From positions 1-44,102 of the IMG/VR virus record IMGVR_UViG_3300009506_001799: a DNA stretch of 44,102 nt; one strand, 5' to 3'. Below, piece by piece: positions 1 to 8,218 of the stretch; position 1 is the stretch's first letter, and each line of letters begins with the position of its first letter. The position numbers and the translations under genes were made by a program. This DNA is from a virus. The notes beneath the pieces were generated by a model that worked only from the letters and a program-made list of their open reading frames with translations, had not been told where the DNA came from and did not search any database.

Positions 1-13
1 CGGTGTATCCGCC

Positions 14-35
14 TGCACTAATTCGCGGGGAAAAC
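14..35 (+). repeat. Left-end transposase-binding-type site L1
   Basis: A 22-base unit beginning TGCACTAATTCGCG, starting 10 bases from the proposed left terminus at base 4. It matches R2 at 11 of the first 14 bases (TGCGTTAATTCGTG on the opposite strand). Mu-type transposases bind tandem sites of about 22 bp inside each end, so this is read as the outermost left site. The role is inferred from position, period and inverted symmetry. Confidence 0.75.
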
Positions 36-57
36 TGCACTAACTAGGGTCGGACAA
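36..57 (+). repeat. Left-end transposase-binding-type site L2
   Basis: This second unit directly abuts L1 and begins TGCACTAACTAG, sharing the first 9 bases with L1 exactly. It starts 32 bases from the left terminus, the same offset as R2 from the right terminus. The inner half overlaps a GGGTCGGACA motif (47-56) that recurs in other intergenic regions. Confidence 0.7.
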
Positions 58-263
58 AACCTGACGCAGCGACGCAACTACTCAACTTACAGGATCGATC
101 CGCGCTCGGTCGACGCACTTCAGCGAGGTCCTCCGCGAGTCATAAGTCCAATATTGCCGTCGAAGGCCTACGGCACGAAGCGATCGCGTAAGTTGTGAAA
201 ATCCGTCGACGGTGAGCGCCCCTCCGCAGGTCCCTGGTCGGTTCCCGCTCGGGCGCGCTCGAG
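58..263. other. Left-end non-coding region
   Basis: About 200 bases between the terminal sites and the stop of the last late gene contain no convincing gene. It holds CTGACGCAG just after the GTCGGACA motif, a short inverted repeat GCCGT/ACGGC near 155-175, and a CCGTCGACGG palindrome near 207-216. On the minus strand that palindrome is followed by ATTTTC and could weakly terminate the leftward late transcript. The terminator reading is tentative. Confidence 0.4.
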
Positions 264-575
264 CTACGTCGCCGACGGCGCGCGGTACGGGATCGGCTCC
301 TCGTCAGGCCAACGCCAGTAGCCGCCGTGCGCCAGATGCGGCGCGCGGTGCGCGATTGACGTCACCCGATCGAGCTGCCGACCGTACTCGTCCGTGTACT
401 TCTCATCCTGCTGGCAGAAGACGAGGTTCGCACAGCCGATCTCCTCGGACAGATGCGAGCTGCCATCCTCTTCCTGAATCCAGCAACCGAAGTAGCACGT
501 TACGAGCGCGTTGTGCGCCTGACCATGCTGGTCATGGAACACAACAACGTCACCGACCTCTGGATGCCTTACCAT
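264..575 (-). CDS. Conserved phage hypothetical protein (103 aa)
   Basis: Function unknown. The sequence resembles a small protein family seen in phages, with a VGDVVVF start, an HNALVTCYFG core, a CANLVF segment and a DEYGRQLDRVTS tail. No membrane segment is visible. ATG at 575 is chosen over the in-frame GTG at 584 because an AAAGGGGG Shine-Dalgarno lies 8 bases before the ATG but directly abuts the GTG. It is the last gene of the leftward late operon, 18 bp after the GT9-like gene, so it is expected to be made late with the tail proteins. A virion or glycan-related role is possible but not shown. Confidence 0.7.
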   Translation of the reverse strand: MVRHPEVGDVVVFHDQHGQAHNALVTCYFGCWIQEEDGSSHLSEEIGCANLVFCQQDEKYTDEYGRQLDRVTSIAHRAPHLAHGGYWRWPDEEPIPYRAPSAT

Positions 576-602
576 GTCTCTCACCCCCTTTCTGTGGCTC
601 TC

Positions 603-1574
603 TCATGCCACCAGCCGAGCGACCGCCGCCGCGGCGACTCGCTCGGCCGGGATCCTGTTCATCGCCCAGCAGCCCTGATCGCAGAGCCGCGAAAAGCCCA
701 TCTGGGGGAAGCGGTAGCATGGCCGGCCGTGGCAGGGCAGTCCGAACGACTCGGCCGGGCCCGGCATGATCGCGAAATGTCTTGGGTAGTGCCTGCACAT
801 CAGGTAGCCGTTGGTCGCGCCAAACACGGCCACCGTCGGCGTACCGACGGCCGCGGCGACGTGGAAGAGCCCGGAGTCGACGCCCAGAAGCAGATCGCAG
901 CGTGCCACAAGCGCAGTGACGAGCTGGAGGTCCGCGCACGCGAATCCGTCGGCGCCGATGTCCTCGGCAATCGCCAGGCCGCGCCTGGTGTCCTTGTGGA
1001 ACACCAGAACCTGCGCACCGACGGCCCGGACCTCGCGCACTACCTGGGCCCACTGCAAATCCGGCCAGGAGCGATTCACGGACACGGACTCGATCTCGAT
1101 GCCGACCAGTTGCGTCCGGCCGAGGCCATGACACTCGAGCCAGCCTTGAGCGCGGCCGCGGAGCTCCGCGGGCAGCGCCAGCCACGCGAGCCGCGGCTCG
1201 AGCTCGATCCCAAGGACTCGCGACGCCGTTTGATGCCAGACGTCGATTCGATCGAGCTGCACCGCTCCGCAGGTGTTTCGCTCGTGCTGGAAAGCAGGGC
1301 AGTACTGATCTATCGTCGCGTCGAACGGTTCCCGGGACCGCAAGTATCGATGGATGCCCGGATCCGGTGTTGCGTCACGCGCGCGCCGCTCACCTCGGTG
1401 GACGTCGACCGTACGGTGCACATCCGGGCACAGCTGTACGAACTCGCTGTAGCCTGCCAGCGTGTAGAACCACACCTCGGCATCGGGAATGGCCTCGCGG
1501 ATGGCTCGGGCGACGCCCAGGCAGCGAACGACGTCGCCGAGGCCGCCGGCCTCTCTCAGCAGCCTGATGCGCAT
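603..1574 (-). CDS. GT9-family (heptosyltransferase-like) glycosyltransferase
   Basis: A 323-aa protein with the two hallmarks of ADP-heptose:LPS heptosyltransferase-type GT-B enzymes. The N-terminus has a glycine-rich loop, GGLGDVVR, followed by a helix LGVARAIREAIP and a strand. The C-terminal donor domain has LLLGVDSGLFHVAAAVGTP followed by TVAVFGATN. Length is typical of the family. These enzymes transfer a sugar from a nucleotide donor, usually to LPS, but acceptor and donor here are unknown. The start overlaps the end of the radical SAM gene by 19 bp, so the two are translationally linked. In a phage it may modify host surface glycan or glycosylate a tail protein. Family assignment is firm and role is inference. 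Confidence 0.8.
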   Translation of the reverse strand: MRIRLLREAGGLGDVVRCLGVARAIREAIPDAEVWFYTLAGYSEFVQLCPDVHRTVDVHRGERRARDATPDPGIHRYLRSREPFDATIDQYCPAFQHERNTCGAVQLDRIDVWHQTASRVLGIELEPRLAWLALPAELRGRAQGWLECHGLGRTQLVGIEIESVSVNRSWPDLQWAQVVREVRAVGAQVLVFHKDTRRGLAIAEDIGADGFACADLQLVTALVARCDLLLGVDSGLFHVAAAVGTPTVAVFGATNGYLMCRHYPRHFAIMPGPAESFGLPCHGRPCYRFPQMGFSRLCDQGCWAMNRIPAERVAAAAVARLVA

Positions 1575-2911
1575 TTCAGGACCTTCCGCGGCTCCTTCTT
1601 CTCCTCGGGAAGGCCCGGGCCGAGCAGCTCGAGCTTCTCCATGTCGCCCTCGAGCTCCACGATCGCGCGAATCGCCTCCACGATCAGGCTCCGCCTGACC
1701 ATGCAGTACGTCGAATCAGGAATCCCCTGGACGCCGCCGACCATGTCCGCGCGGCACGGTCCGCCGCAGGCGTTGCGCGCCCAGCACGTCGGGCACCGCT
1801 TCTGCGCGTACCAGCGGTTCTCGAGCCACGGCAGGCGCGCCGGCTCGTCGAGCCCGTAATGGACGTACCCGACGCAGCTGGTCTCCTTGTGACACGCGTG
1901 GATCTCCCCGGCAGCGTTCACCGCGATGTAGCCGCGCGCAGCAGCGCATTCTGACCCGCTCGGTGCACGGCCCATAAGGCGCTGGATCGTCTTCCACAGG
2001 TAGGCCCAGCGCCCGCGCCGACCTTCTCTGGCCTGGTCGATGCACCACCTCGCGCCCTCGGCGATCGCGCGCGCGATCGCGCCGGGCGCGTAGGGACGCC
2101 TCTCGATCGGGCAGCCCTCATGCGCGCCGATGATCGCCGCCTCGAGCGCGACGTTCGTCGCGCAGCCCTCCTCGCAGAGCTCGTTCATAAATGCGAGCCG
2201 CTCCGCGATGCGCGGTTCCTCGTCAGGCATCCACGTCCCGCGCAACGTCGTGCGACCGGCCTGAGATCGTCGCTGCTTGATCAGGTCGAGCCCGCGGCGG
2301 ACGTCGGACCAGGAGCCGGTCCCGTCGGTGTGCCTGCGGTGTCTGTCGTGGATCTCGGGCGGCCCGTCGACCGACACGATCATGGAGAAGGCCCACGTGT
2401 TGAGGAACTCGATCTTGTGTTCGTCCAGCAGCGTCCCGTTGGTCGTTACATGCATGTGGCAGCGCGCGCCAGCTGCCTCGGCGAGGTGGCCGGCACGTTC
2501 CGTTGCCCACACGAGCCGATCCCAGCACGAGAGCGGCTCTCCGCCGAAGAACCCGATGCCGAAGCGCTGCGGCGGCCGCTTGAAGAGCTCGAGGGCACGC
2601 ACGACCGTGTCTTTGGTCATGCGGGCGTCTCCGCCGAGTTCGTTGCGGACATAGCAGTAGTCACAGCCAAGGTTGCACCCGTGAGTCAGTGAGAGCACGA
2701 CGTAGCGCGGCGTCGAGAACGGCCGCGGCGGGATCTGCGGCACGAACGGAGCAACCGGCGGCGGAGTCTCGATCGGGTTCAGCCTATAGAGCGCCATACT
2801 GAGCGGATCGTAGGCAACCCGCCGTCCGTCGAGACAGAACACGCGCATGCTGTCGGCGGGTGCCGGTATGTGCTGCATGCGCGGCCTGTCGGGGTTGAGG
2901 ATTCGACTCAT
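1556..2911 (-). CDS. Radical SAM/SPASM peptide-maturase-like enzyme
   Basis: A 451-aa radical SAM enzyme. The [4Fe-4S]-SAM cluster motif is C79-x3-C83-x2-C86 in GCNLGCDYCY, with a GGEP motif at 123-126 and a TTNGTLL strand near 156-162. The C-terminus has a SPASM-type auxiliary cluster domain: C322, C340, C346, then C373-x2-C376-x5-C382-x3-C386 and C403. SPASM enzymes typically modify ribosomally synthesised peptides or proteins (thioether crosslinks, formylglycine, C-C bonds). An additional CASGC sits at the C-terminus. The gene starts 24 bp after the stop of the tail hub gene, whose last 113 residues contain 20 cysteines, with an AGGA Shine-Dalgarno. The tail protein is the obvious candidate substrate (inference). 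No sulfatase is encoded nearby. Confidence 0.88.
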   Translation of the reverse strand: MSRILNPDRPRMQHIPAPADSMRVFCLDGRRVAYDPLSMALYRLNPIETPPPVAPFVPQIPPRPFSTPRYVVLSLTHGCNLGCDYCYVRNELGGDARMTKDTVVRALELFKRPPQRFGIGFFGGEPLSCWDRLVWATERAGHLAEAAGARCHMHVTTNGTLLDEHKIEFLNTWAFSMIVSVDGPPEIHDRHRRHTDGTGSWSDVRRGLDLIKQRRSQAGRTTLRGTWMPDEEPRIAERLAFMNELCEEGCATNVALEAAIIGAHEGCPIERRPYAPGAIARAIAEGARWCIDQAREGRRGRWAYLWKTIQRLMGRAPSGSECAAARGYIAVNAAGEIHACHKETSCVGYVHYGLDEPARLPWLENRWYAQKRCPTCWARNACGGPCRADMVGGVQGIPDSTYCMVRRSLIVEAIRAIVELEGDMEKLELLGPGLPEEKKEPRKVLKCASGC

Positions 2912-2935
2912 CGGGGGAGTTCCTTTCGCTAGGGA

Positions 2936-5494
2936 TCAGGAGGACTCATCGCTCTCACACCCGCTCTCGCAATCGCCACATCCGGCGTCTCCCCCCTCAT
3001 TCAGGCACCGGAAGCAGGGAGCGATCAGCTGCACGTCGACACAAGGGCCGCATGCGATCTCGTCAGCCTGACAGTTGATGTTGCAGCCGATCATGAACCC
3101 GCTCTCGCAGTAGGGCAGCGCGCATAGCTCCTCGGCCGAGGTCTTGCAGCCGAACTCCTCGAGCGTCTGACACGTGCCCTCACAATCCCAGCAGTCCGTC
3201 GTCGGCTCGAACTCGCTCTCGCACGTCGTCTCGCAACCTGCCGTCTCGCAGTCGCCCTCGCAGGAGCGATCGCCGCAGCCGGCCCAGCGGTGCAGACGCG
3301 CGGACAGGCGCGTGCGTGAAGGACGACCGGGATGCAGGCCATGCTCGAGGCCGATCTCCACCACCTGGGCGGGCAGCATCGAGTACGGCAGCTGGCTGTC
3401 GTCGAGCGTGATGACGTCGGACGGCTCTATTCCCACGCCATGGATGCTCGCATCGAGGCTCACGACGTCGTGCAGGTGCGCGACGCGCTTCAGCATGAAC
3501 TTGGCGAGCGCCTGCGGGCACGTCACCGTGCCGTACGGCCATGCGTCGATCTCGAGCGTGCGCCGGCCGAAGCGGGATTCCGCCCCCGAGTCCGTCACGA
3601 GGTACCGGCGCTCGGTCCCCGCCTCGCGCCAGCGGACGAGGACCTCGGAGAATGCGACGTCGAGCAGCTCGCGCGAGAGTTCGATCGAATCGGGGAAGCG
3701 CTGGGCCGGTCCGATGGTGAGCGAAGACGTCCCGCCGTCGGCGAACTGGTAGACCAGCTCGGGCGCATCGCCGGACAGACGCAGACGACAGCGCGCAAGG
3801 AACGCGAGCTCGGCGAGCAGGTCCCAGATCGTGTACTCGATGTCGAGTGCGAAATCCATCTTCCAGTTCGCCAGACGAGTCTCGGCGTCGGTCGTCTCGA
3901 GCGTCAGGCCCGTGAACTGGTCGCAGATGTGGGCCATCACGGCCGCCGGGTTGCGTATGACGGTCTCGCCGTCCTTGGGGCCGTCGACGTCGACGAGGAT
4001 CTCGTCGGTGTCGACGACCCAGCGGCCGATCATGCTCGGCCGAGTGGCGATCTGTACGCCGGTGCACGTCTCGCCGTTGACGGTGATCGCCGCCTGCGAC
4101 CACAGCTCGGGGGCGAGCAGCACCCAATCGACCTTTGGCGCCTTGGGCACATCGAAGGTAGCCCTGGCAGCTCCCAGTGTCATGATATTCGCCGCGGCGA
4201 TCAGCGAGCCGAACGCCATCGGCCGCCCGCCGGGCTGCTGCAGCGTCTGGATCGGCCGGCGGTAGCCGTGGACGTAGACCTGCTTGATCGTGCAGCTCCC
4301 CCGCGCAACGAGGTACTTCACGGGAGAACGGACGAGGATGACGTCGTCGCCCTCCGTGTGCGCCTCGGCAAACGAACGAATCCGATACGTCGACCCCGCC
4401 TTGATGGTTGTTGTGTAGCCGTAGCTGACGAAGTTCCCGCCGGGCGTCTCGCCCAGCTCGTAATCGACGGTGAAAGGCATGGAGTACTCGATGGTGCCGG
4501 TGCTGCCGTCGAACCGAAGGATCTCGCGGCCCTGCCTGATCGCCTGATCGCCAGTCGGTAGCGCCGTCGTCTGCGCGATCGTGGATTGGAAGCCGATCGT
4601 GCAGTACGCGTTGCCGCCCGTGTCGGGGTCCAGGTCGATCTCGATGCCCTGGCCGACGTATGTGCCGTCCGCCGTACCGATGAGAGCCGAGTCGACGACG
4701 CGCTGTGTGCTCGGGCTGTCCTCGGTCGTCGACCCGGTATGGATGATCTTCCCGCGTTCGGTCGCCGTGAATACGTTGCCCGCGAACGACCCGACGATCT
4801 GCTCGAGGCCGATCTGAATCGTGATCTCTTCGCCCTGCGGGAAGCGGCTGGCATCGTCGACGTAGAGCGTGGTGTCCGCGCTGCTGATGTCGGCCGCGAG
4901 CTTGGCGGCGGCGCCGAGGTCCCAGCCGATGGCGCTGACCTTCTTCGCGTGACCGTAGACGAGCGGCACGATGCGGCCCTCGTCCTTCGGTTCGAGATAC
5001 TCGGACAGCTCGCGCGTCACGTAGAGGCCGGTCGTCTGATGATGCTGCGCGCTGATGTCGGCGAGCTCGACACGGATCATGCGGTCGGACTCGCTCCACG
5101 AGACGGGCGGGACTACGGTGCAGCTCAGTATGCTCGAGGCGTCTGACCACGACGGGCTGGCCTCGCCGGGCGTCCAGATACCCCAGCGCAGCTCGCCTGC
5201 CAGACGCTGGAACTCGATGTCGTCCCACCACTCGCGCAGCTCGCCGCTCTGATCGATGAGATTCACCGCGGCGCGCGACACGGTGAACGTCTTGTCGCGG
5301 TTGATTCGCTGGGCGAGCTCGCCCCAGTCCGAAACGACGCGGCGGAGGCTGCTCGAGGAGATGTCCGTCGGCTGCCAGCCCGAAGTGAAGTAGATGTCGC
5401 CGACGGCGCCGCCGAATGAGATCTTGAGACAGGCTACGCACTGGTAGCTGCGCAGCTGCCGCGCGGCGTCGGAGCTGGCCGTGAGTGTGCGCAT
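2936..5494 (-). CDS. Tail hub/tip protein with 20-Cys C-terminal extension
   Basis: An 852-aa protein placed directly after tape measure and one small tail gene, where siphophages encode their tail hub or tip. Residues 1 to about 735 look like a structural, beta-rich tail protein, including segments such as IWDLLAELAFLARCRLRL and SRELLDVAFSEVLVRW, typical of hub-fold proteins. Residues 740-852 are quite different: acidic, Gly/Ser/Glu-rich, with 20 cysteines in CxxC, Cx3C and Cx4C spacings such as CEGDCETAGC and CGDCESGC. ATG at 5494 overlaps the preceding stop (TGATG). The tail tip contacts the host surface, so the Cys-rich tail may be exposed. It lies next to a SPASM radical SAM gene. Hub identity is by position and composition. 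Confidence 0.72.
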   Translation of the reverse strand: MRTLTASSDAARQLRSYQCVACLKISFGGAVGDIYFTSGWQPTDISSSSLRRVVSDWGELAQRINRDKTFTVSRAAVNLIDQSGELREWWDDIEFQRLAGELRWGIWTPGEASPSWSDASSILSCTVVPPVSWSESDRMIRVELADISAQHHQTTGLYVTRELSEYLEPKDEGRIVPLVYGHAKKVSAIGWDLGAAAKLAADISSADTTLYVDDASRFPQGEEITIQIGLEQIVGSFAGNVFTATERGKIIHTGSTTEDSPSTQRVVDSALIGTADGTYVGQGIEIDLDPDTGGNAYCTIGFQSTIAQTTALPTGDQAIRQGREILRFDGSTGTIEYSMPFTVDYELGETPGGNFVSYGYTTTIKAGSTYRIRSFAEAHTEGDDVILVRSPVKYLVARGSCTIKQVYVHGYRRPIQTLQQPGGRPMAFGSLIAAANIMTLGAARATFDVPKAPKVDWVLLAPELWSQAAITVNGETCTGVQIATRPSMIGRWVVDTDEILVDVDGPKDGETVIRNPAAVMAHICDQFTGLTLETTDAETRLANWKMDFALDIEYTIWDLLAELAFLARCRLRLSGDAPELVYQFADGGTSSLTIGPAQRFPDSIELSRELLDVAFSEVLVRWREAGTERRYLVTDSGAESRFGRRTLEIDAWPYGTVTCPQALAKFMLKRVAHLHDVVSLDASIHGVGIEPSDVITLDDSQLPYSMLPAQVVEIGLEHGLHPGRPSRTRLSARLHRWAGCGDRSCEGDCETAGCETTCESEFEPTTDCWDCEGTCQTLEEFGCKTSAEELCALPYCESGFMIGCNINCQADEIACGPCVDVQLIAPCFRCLNEGGDAGCGDCESGCESDESS
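2939..3277 (-). other. Segment encoding the cysteine-rich C-terminal domain
   Basis: This part encodes residues 740-852 of the tail hub protein. Cysteine spacing from the first is 4, 3, 4, 3, 9, 2, 3, 7, 7, 4, 7, 3, 6, 2, 8, 2, 8, 2 and 3 residues. Many cysteines are followed by E and preceded by G or D. The spacing does not match one repeated zinc-finger unit, so disulfide, Fe-S or enzyme-made thioether chemistry are all possible. Confidence 0.8.
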
Positions 5495-5868
5495 CAGTCG
5501 CTTTCCGAGACTTCCTCGACCTCGAGCGTGAGCGAGTAGATGTCCTCGGCGTACTCTTCCCAGTCGAGCTCGTCGCTCATGAGGCGCACGAGATGCGGCG
5601 CGCCGCGCCAGTCGGTGTACGTGAACGTGTGAACCGAGCCGTTGACCTTGTCCGCGCCGAAGAAGTCCTCGAGATCGTCGTACGCGTCACCGTCGAGCTC
5701 GGTGAACTGCAGCGTCCGACGCCGGACTTGAATGCCCTTGTCCTCGATGATCGGCTCGCCGTCGGCCGTGCGGCCGCGGGCCTGGTGCTTCACCGTCGTC
5801 CAGCGGTTGCCGAGCTCCGGGCTCCGGATCTCGACTGAGTCGCCGCCGCGAGTGAAGGTGACGGACAT
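5494..5868 (-). CDS. Small tail protein between tape measure and hub
   Basis: A 124-aa protein, rich in acidic and aromatic residues, with no membrane segment. Residues around FTYTDWRGAPHLVRLM followed by a strand-rich end (DIYSLTLEVEEV) resemble minor tail or distal-tail proteins that sit between the tail tube end and the hub in siphophages. It is encoded between the tape measure gene (9 bp gap) and the hub gene (overlap), which fits that role. Sequence alone does not fix whether it is a Dit-like ring or a minor tail protein. Confidence 0.6.
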   Translation of the reverse strand: MSVTFTRGGDSVEIRSPELGNRWTTVKHQARGRTADGEPIIEDKGIQVRRRTLQFTELDGDAYDDLEDFFGADKVNGSVHTFTYTDWRGAPHLVRLMSDELDWEEYAEDIYSLTLEVEEVSESD

Positions 5869-5877
5869 GCGCCGCTC

Positions 5878-8031
5878 CTAGAATCCCGGTGCCGTCTGGC
5901 CGCGCTTGCCCATCAGCTGCATGCTACGCGACAGCCGTTCCTCCTGGCGCTTGTCGATGGGATAGTAGTAGTTGTTGTTGATGTGGGTCACCGACTTTGA
6001 GCCGGCCAGGCCGGCCAGTCCGCCCAGGCGGCCAGCGGCCTCCGTCGGGTCCCAACCACTCGTCCCGGACGCCTGACTCACGGCGTCGTTGCTCTGGCCG
6101 GCGATATTGCCGAGGGCGCCGCCAAGCTGCGTGGCGGGGCCGATCGCCCCCGGAAGCACATACCCGCCCGCGGTCACAGCAGCCTTCAGCCAGTCAGGCA
6201 GCGCCTGGTAGACGCCCTCGGCGATCGCGCCGCCTACGCTCGTACCCCAACTGACGGCCGCCTTCCACAGCTCGTTGTTCACCTCGAGCACCTTGGCCAG
6301 CATGAGTGTGACGGCCTTGGCTGCGTCCTCGACAGCGGACTTCCAGTCGTCGGAAAAGAGCTTCTTGAGCCACTCCCAGAACTTCAGGATCATCGGCTTG
6401 GCCTCTTCCCACGCCTTCGTGACCGTGGTCCAGGCGCCCGATGCTGCGGCGGTCATTGCGCTCCATATCGAGTCGTGCTCGCCTCTCAGTGGCGTCAGGA
6501 CCTCCTTCTGCAGGAACTCCCATGCGGTCGTGGCGGCGCTCTTCACTGCATCCCACGTAGTCGACGCCCCCGTCTTGAGCGCCTCCCAGACCGACCCGTG
6601 TTTCTTGCGCAGTGGCTCGAGCACGTTCTGGTCGACGTAGACCCACGCGTTCCAGGCGGCCGTCCTCACTTCGTACCAGAGGGTCTCGGCGATCGTGCCG
6701 ACTTCGTCGCCGTGCTCATTCCACCACTGAATGGCCAGATCGAGCCACTCCTTCACGATCTCAAAGGCCTCGCTGATGATCGGCGCGAACTGCTCGCCGA
6801 TGAGGCCGAGCAGCGTAAGCACCGACTGCTTCACCTGGTTGTAAGAGGTGGCCAGCGTCGTGGCCATCTTCTCGTACGCCTCGCTGGTCATCCCCGCCTT
6901 CGATGCCATGACATCGAGGTCCTTGGCAAAGCCCTCCATGTTCTTCAGCGCAGGCAGGATCCCGCGCAGCGCCCGTTGATTGGGGAACAGCCGCGCGAGC
7001 GCGTCGGCAGGTAGCTGGCTGATCTTCTGCAGTATGCCGTGCAGGCCCATCGTCTCGAGAGCCGTCGAGTTCATCTCGAAACCGAGCTCTGCCGCCAGCT
7101 CGACAGCCTCGTCGGTCGGCTTGAGGAACGAGGCGATGATGGCCTGCAGCGCGGTGATCGCGTTCTCGGTCTTCACGCCGGCACGCGTCATGGTCGCCAG
7201 CATGGCGCCCATCTCATCCATGGACACGCCGGCAGACGCCGCGGTAGTGGCGACGAGACCGATGTTCGAGGCGAGTTCGGCGAACGTCGTCTTGCCGCGC
7301 GCCACGGTGGCGAACAGCATGTCAGACACCTCGGATGCCTTCTCCGCCTCGAGCCCGTATGCGTTGAGGATCGTCGTGATCGCGTCGGCGGCCGTCTTCG
7401 TGTCGGTGAGCCCCGCCTTCGCGGCCATCGTAGAGACCCGGAGCACGTCCAGAGCCTTGGCCGCGGGGATCGACGCGGAGAGGATATCGTACAGGCCGCC
7501 GGACAGCGCCGCCGTCGACTCGCCGAACTCCATGGCGAGCTCGCGGATGCCGGCCTTGAACTGCCCCATGAATGCGTCGGGATCCGAGAGCATCGTGGAC
7601 ACGTTGGCCAGCTGAGTCTCGAAGTCGGCCCACACCTTGGTCCCGCCGAGGACTGCGGCCGTCACCGCGAGCATGCCGCGCTTGAACTGCGTCCACGCGA
7701 AGCTGGCGAGCTTCCGAGCGAGACTGGCCGCGTAGCTCGCCGCGGTGGCAAGTGCGCTGCCGAGCATGCGCACCGGTGCGAGGTAGATCGAGGCTGCGCT
7801 CCCGATGACCGAATACGCCGTCGAGGCGGCTTGCCCGACGGCGCCCAGGTAACTGACCGCGGACTTCGCCGACTTGCCGAGGGCAGTCATGGCGTCCGCG
7901 CCGGCCACTCCCGCCTTTTCGACGGCGCGCCCGGCAGTGGCGGCGATCTGTTTGACCCGGTTCATATGCCGCTGGTAGTCGGTGATATCAGCGCCGACCT
8001 TTGCGACCAGCGCCTCTGCCAGGGTGCTCAT
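5878..8031 (-). CDS. Tail tape measure protein
   Basis: A 717-aa Ala-rich, largely helical protein with the conserved core of TP901-type tape measures near residues 135-320 (WADFETQLANVS, followed by SGGLYDILSAS and LFATVARGKTTFAELA). Alternating hydrophobic helices and W-rich repeats follow (VWEALKTGASTTWDAVK and similar). It sets tail length and is ejected on infection. At the usual 1.5 angstrom per residue this length would predict a tail of roughly 100 nm. The start at 8031 lies inside the frameshifted end of the tail chaperone gene, the classic arrangement. No lysozyme or peptidase domain was recognised in it. Confidence 0.92.
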   Translation of the reverse strand: MSTLAEALVAKVGADITDYQRHMNRVKQIAATAGRAVEKAGVAGADAMTALGKSAKSAVSYLGAVGQAASTAYSVIGSAASIYLAPVRMLGSALATAASYAASLARKLASFAWTQFKRGMLAVTAAVLGGTKVWADFETQLANVSTMLSDPDAFMGQFKAGIRELAMEFGESTAALSGGLYDILSASIPAAKALDVLRVSTMAAKAGLTDTKTAADAITTILNAYGLEAEKASEVSDMLFATVARGKTTFAELASNIGLVATTAASAGVSMDEMGAMLATMTRAGVKTENAITALQAIIASFLKPTDEAVELAAELGFEMNSTALETMGLHGILQKISQLPADALARLFPNQRALRGILPALKNMEGFAKDLDVMASKAGMTSEAYEKMATTLATSYNQVKQSVLTLLGLIGEQFAPIISEAFEIVKEWLDLAIQWWNEHGDEVGTIAETLWYEVRTAAWNAWVYVDQNVLEPLRKKHGSVWEALKTGASTTWDAVKSAATTAWEFLQKEVLTPLRGEHDSIWSAMTAAASGAWTTVTKAWEEAKPMILKFWEWLKKLFSDDWKSAVEDAAKAVTLMLAKVLEVNNELWKAAVSWGTSVGGAIAEGVYQALPDWLKAAVTAGGYVLPGAIGPATQLGGALGNIAGQSNDAVSQASGTSGWDPTEAAGRLGGLAGLAGSKSVTHINNNYYYPIDKRQEERLSRSMQLMGKRGQTAPGF

Positions 8032-8218
8032 GCTTGCCCGCGTCCTTCAGTGCCTTCTGGACCTCTGCCTTTCCCAGCTCCGACTCCACGCGAGCGAACG
8101 CCACAAGCATCACCTGCTCATGCCGGGGGAGGGCCATGACATCCGCGAGCCGCATGCCCCACATCCGAGCCGCGCAGCCGATCGCAAACAGCTGCGTCGG
8201 CTTGCCGTCTACGCGGAA
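7988..8218 (-). CDS. Tail chaperone -1 frameshift extension (gpT-like)
   Basis: This open frame has no start of its own. It continues the upstream chaperone after a -1 shift on a TTTTT run (8217-8221 on the plus strand) just before the 0-frame TAG at 8209. The 0-frame reads GGT TTT TCC GCG TAG. A -1 slip gives GF-FRVDGKPTQLFAIGC and then 76 residues in total after the shift, ending at TGA 7988 inside the tape measure gene. The content (RMWGMRLADVMALPRHEQ) is protein-like. The fusion would be 227 aa. Siphophage tail assembly chaperones are commonly made this way (lambda G/GT). The exact slip mechanics are inferred. Confidence 0.75.
   Translation of the reverse strand, partial: FRVDGKPTQLFAIGCAARMWGMRLADVMALPRHEQVMLVAFARVESELGKAEVQKALKDAGKHEHPGRGAGRKGRR

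Noticed and set aside
138-160. AGTCATAAGT with AATA shared by left end (138) and right end (43951)
   Set aside because: It is in direct, not inverted, orientation, differs in distance to the ends and on the right is part of the last codons, so chance is likely.
445-451. Further TCGGACA copies at 445, near 4999 and near 16171
   Set aside because: All are inside coding sequence and lack the flanking bases of the intergenic copies.
453-1859. Large reading frames opposite the real late genes (for example 453-1859, 3332-4561, 8631-10958 plus strand)
   Set aside because: They are Arg/Ala/His-rich shadows produced by high GC on the opposite strand of clear genes.
1556-2911. Radical SAM gene as anaerobic sulfatase maturase
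   Set aside because: No sulfatase is encoded in the window, and the Cys-rich hub is a more likely partner by position.
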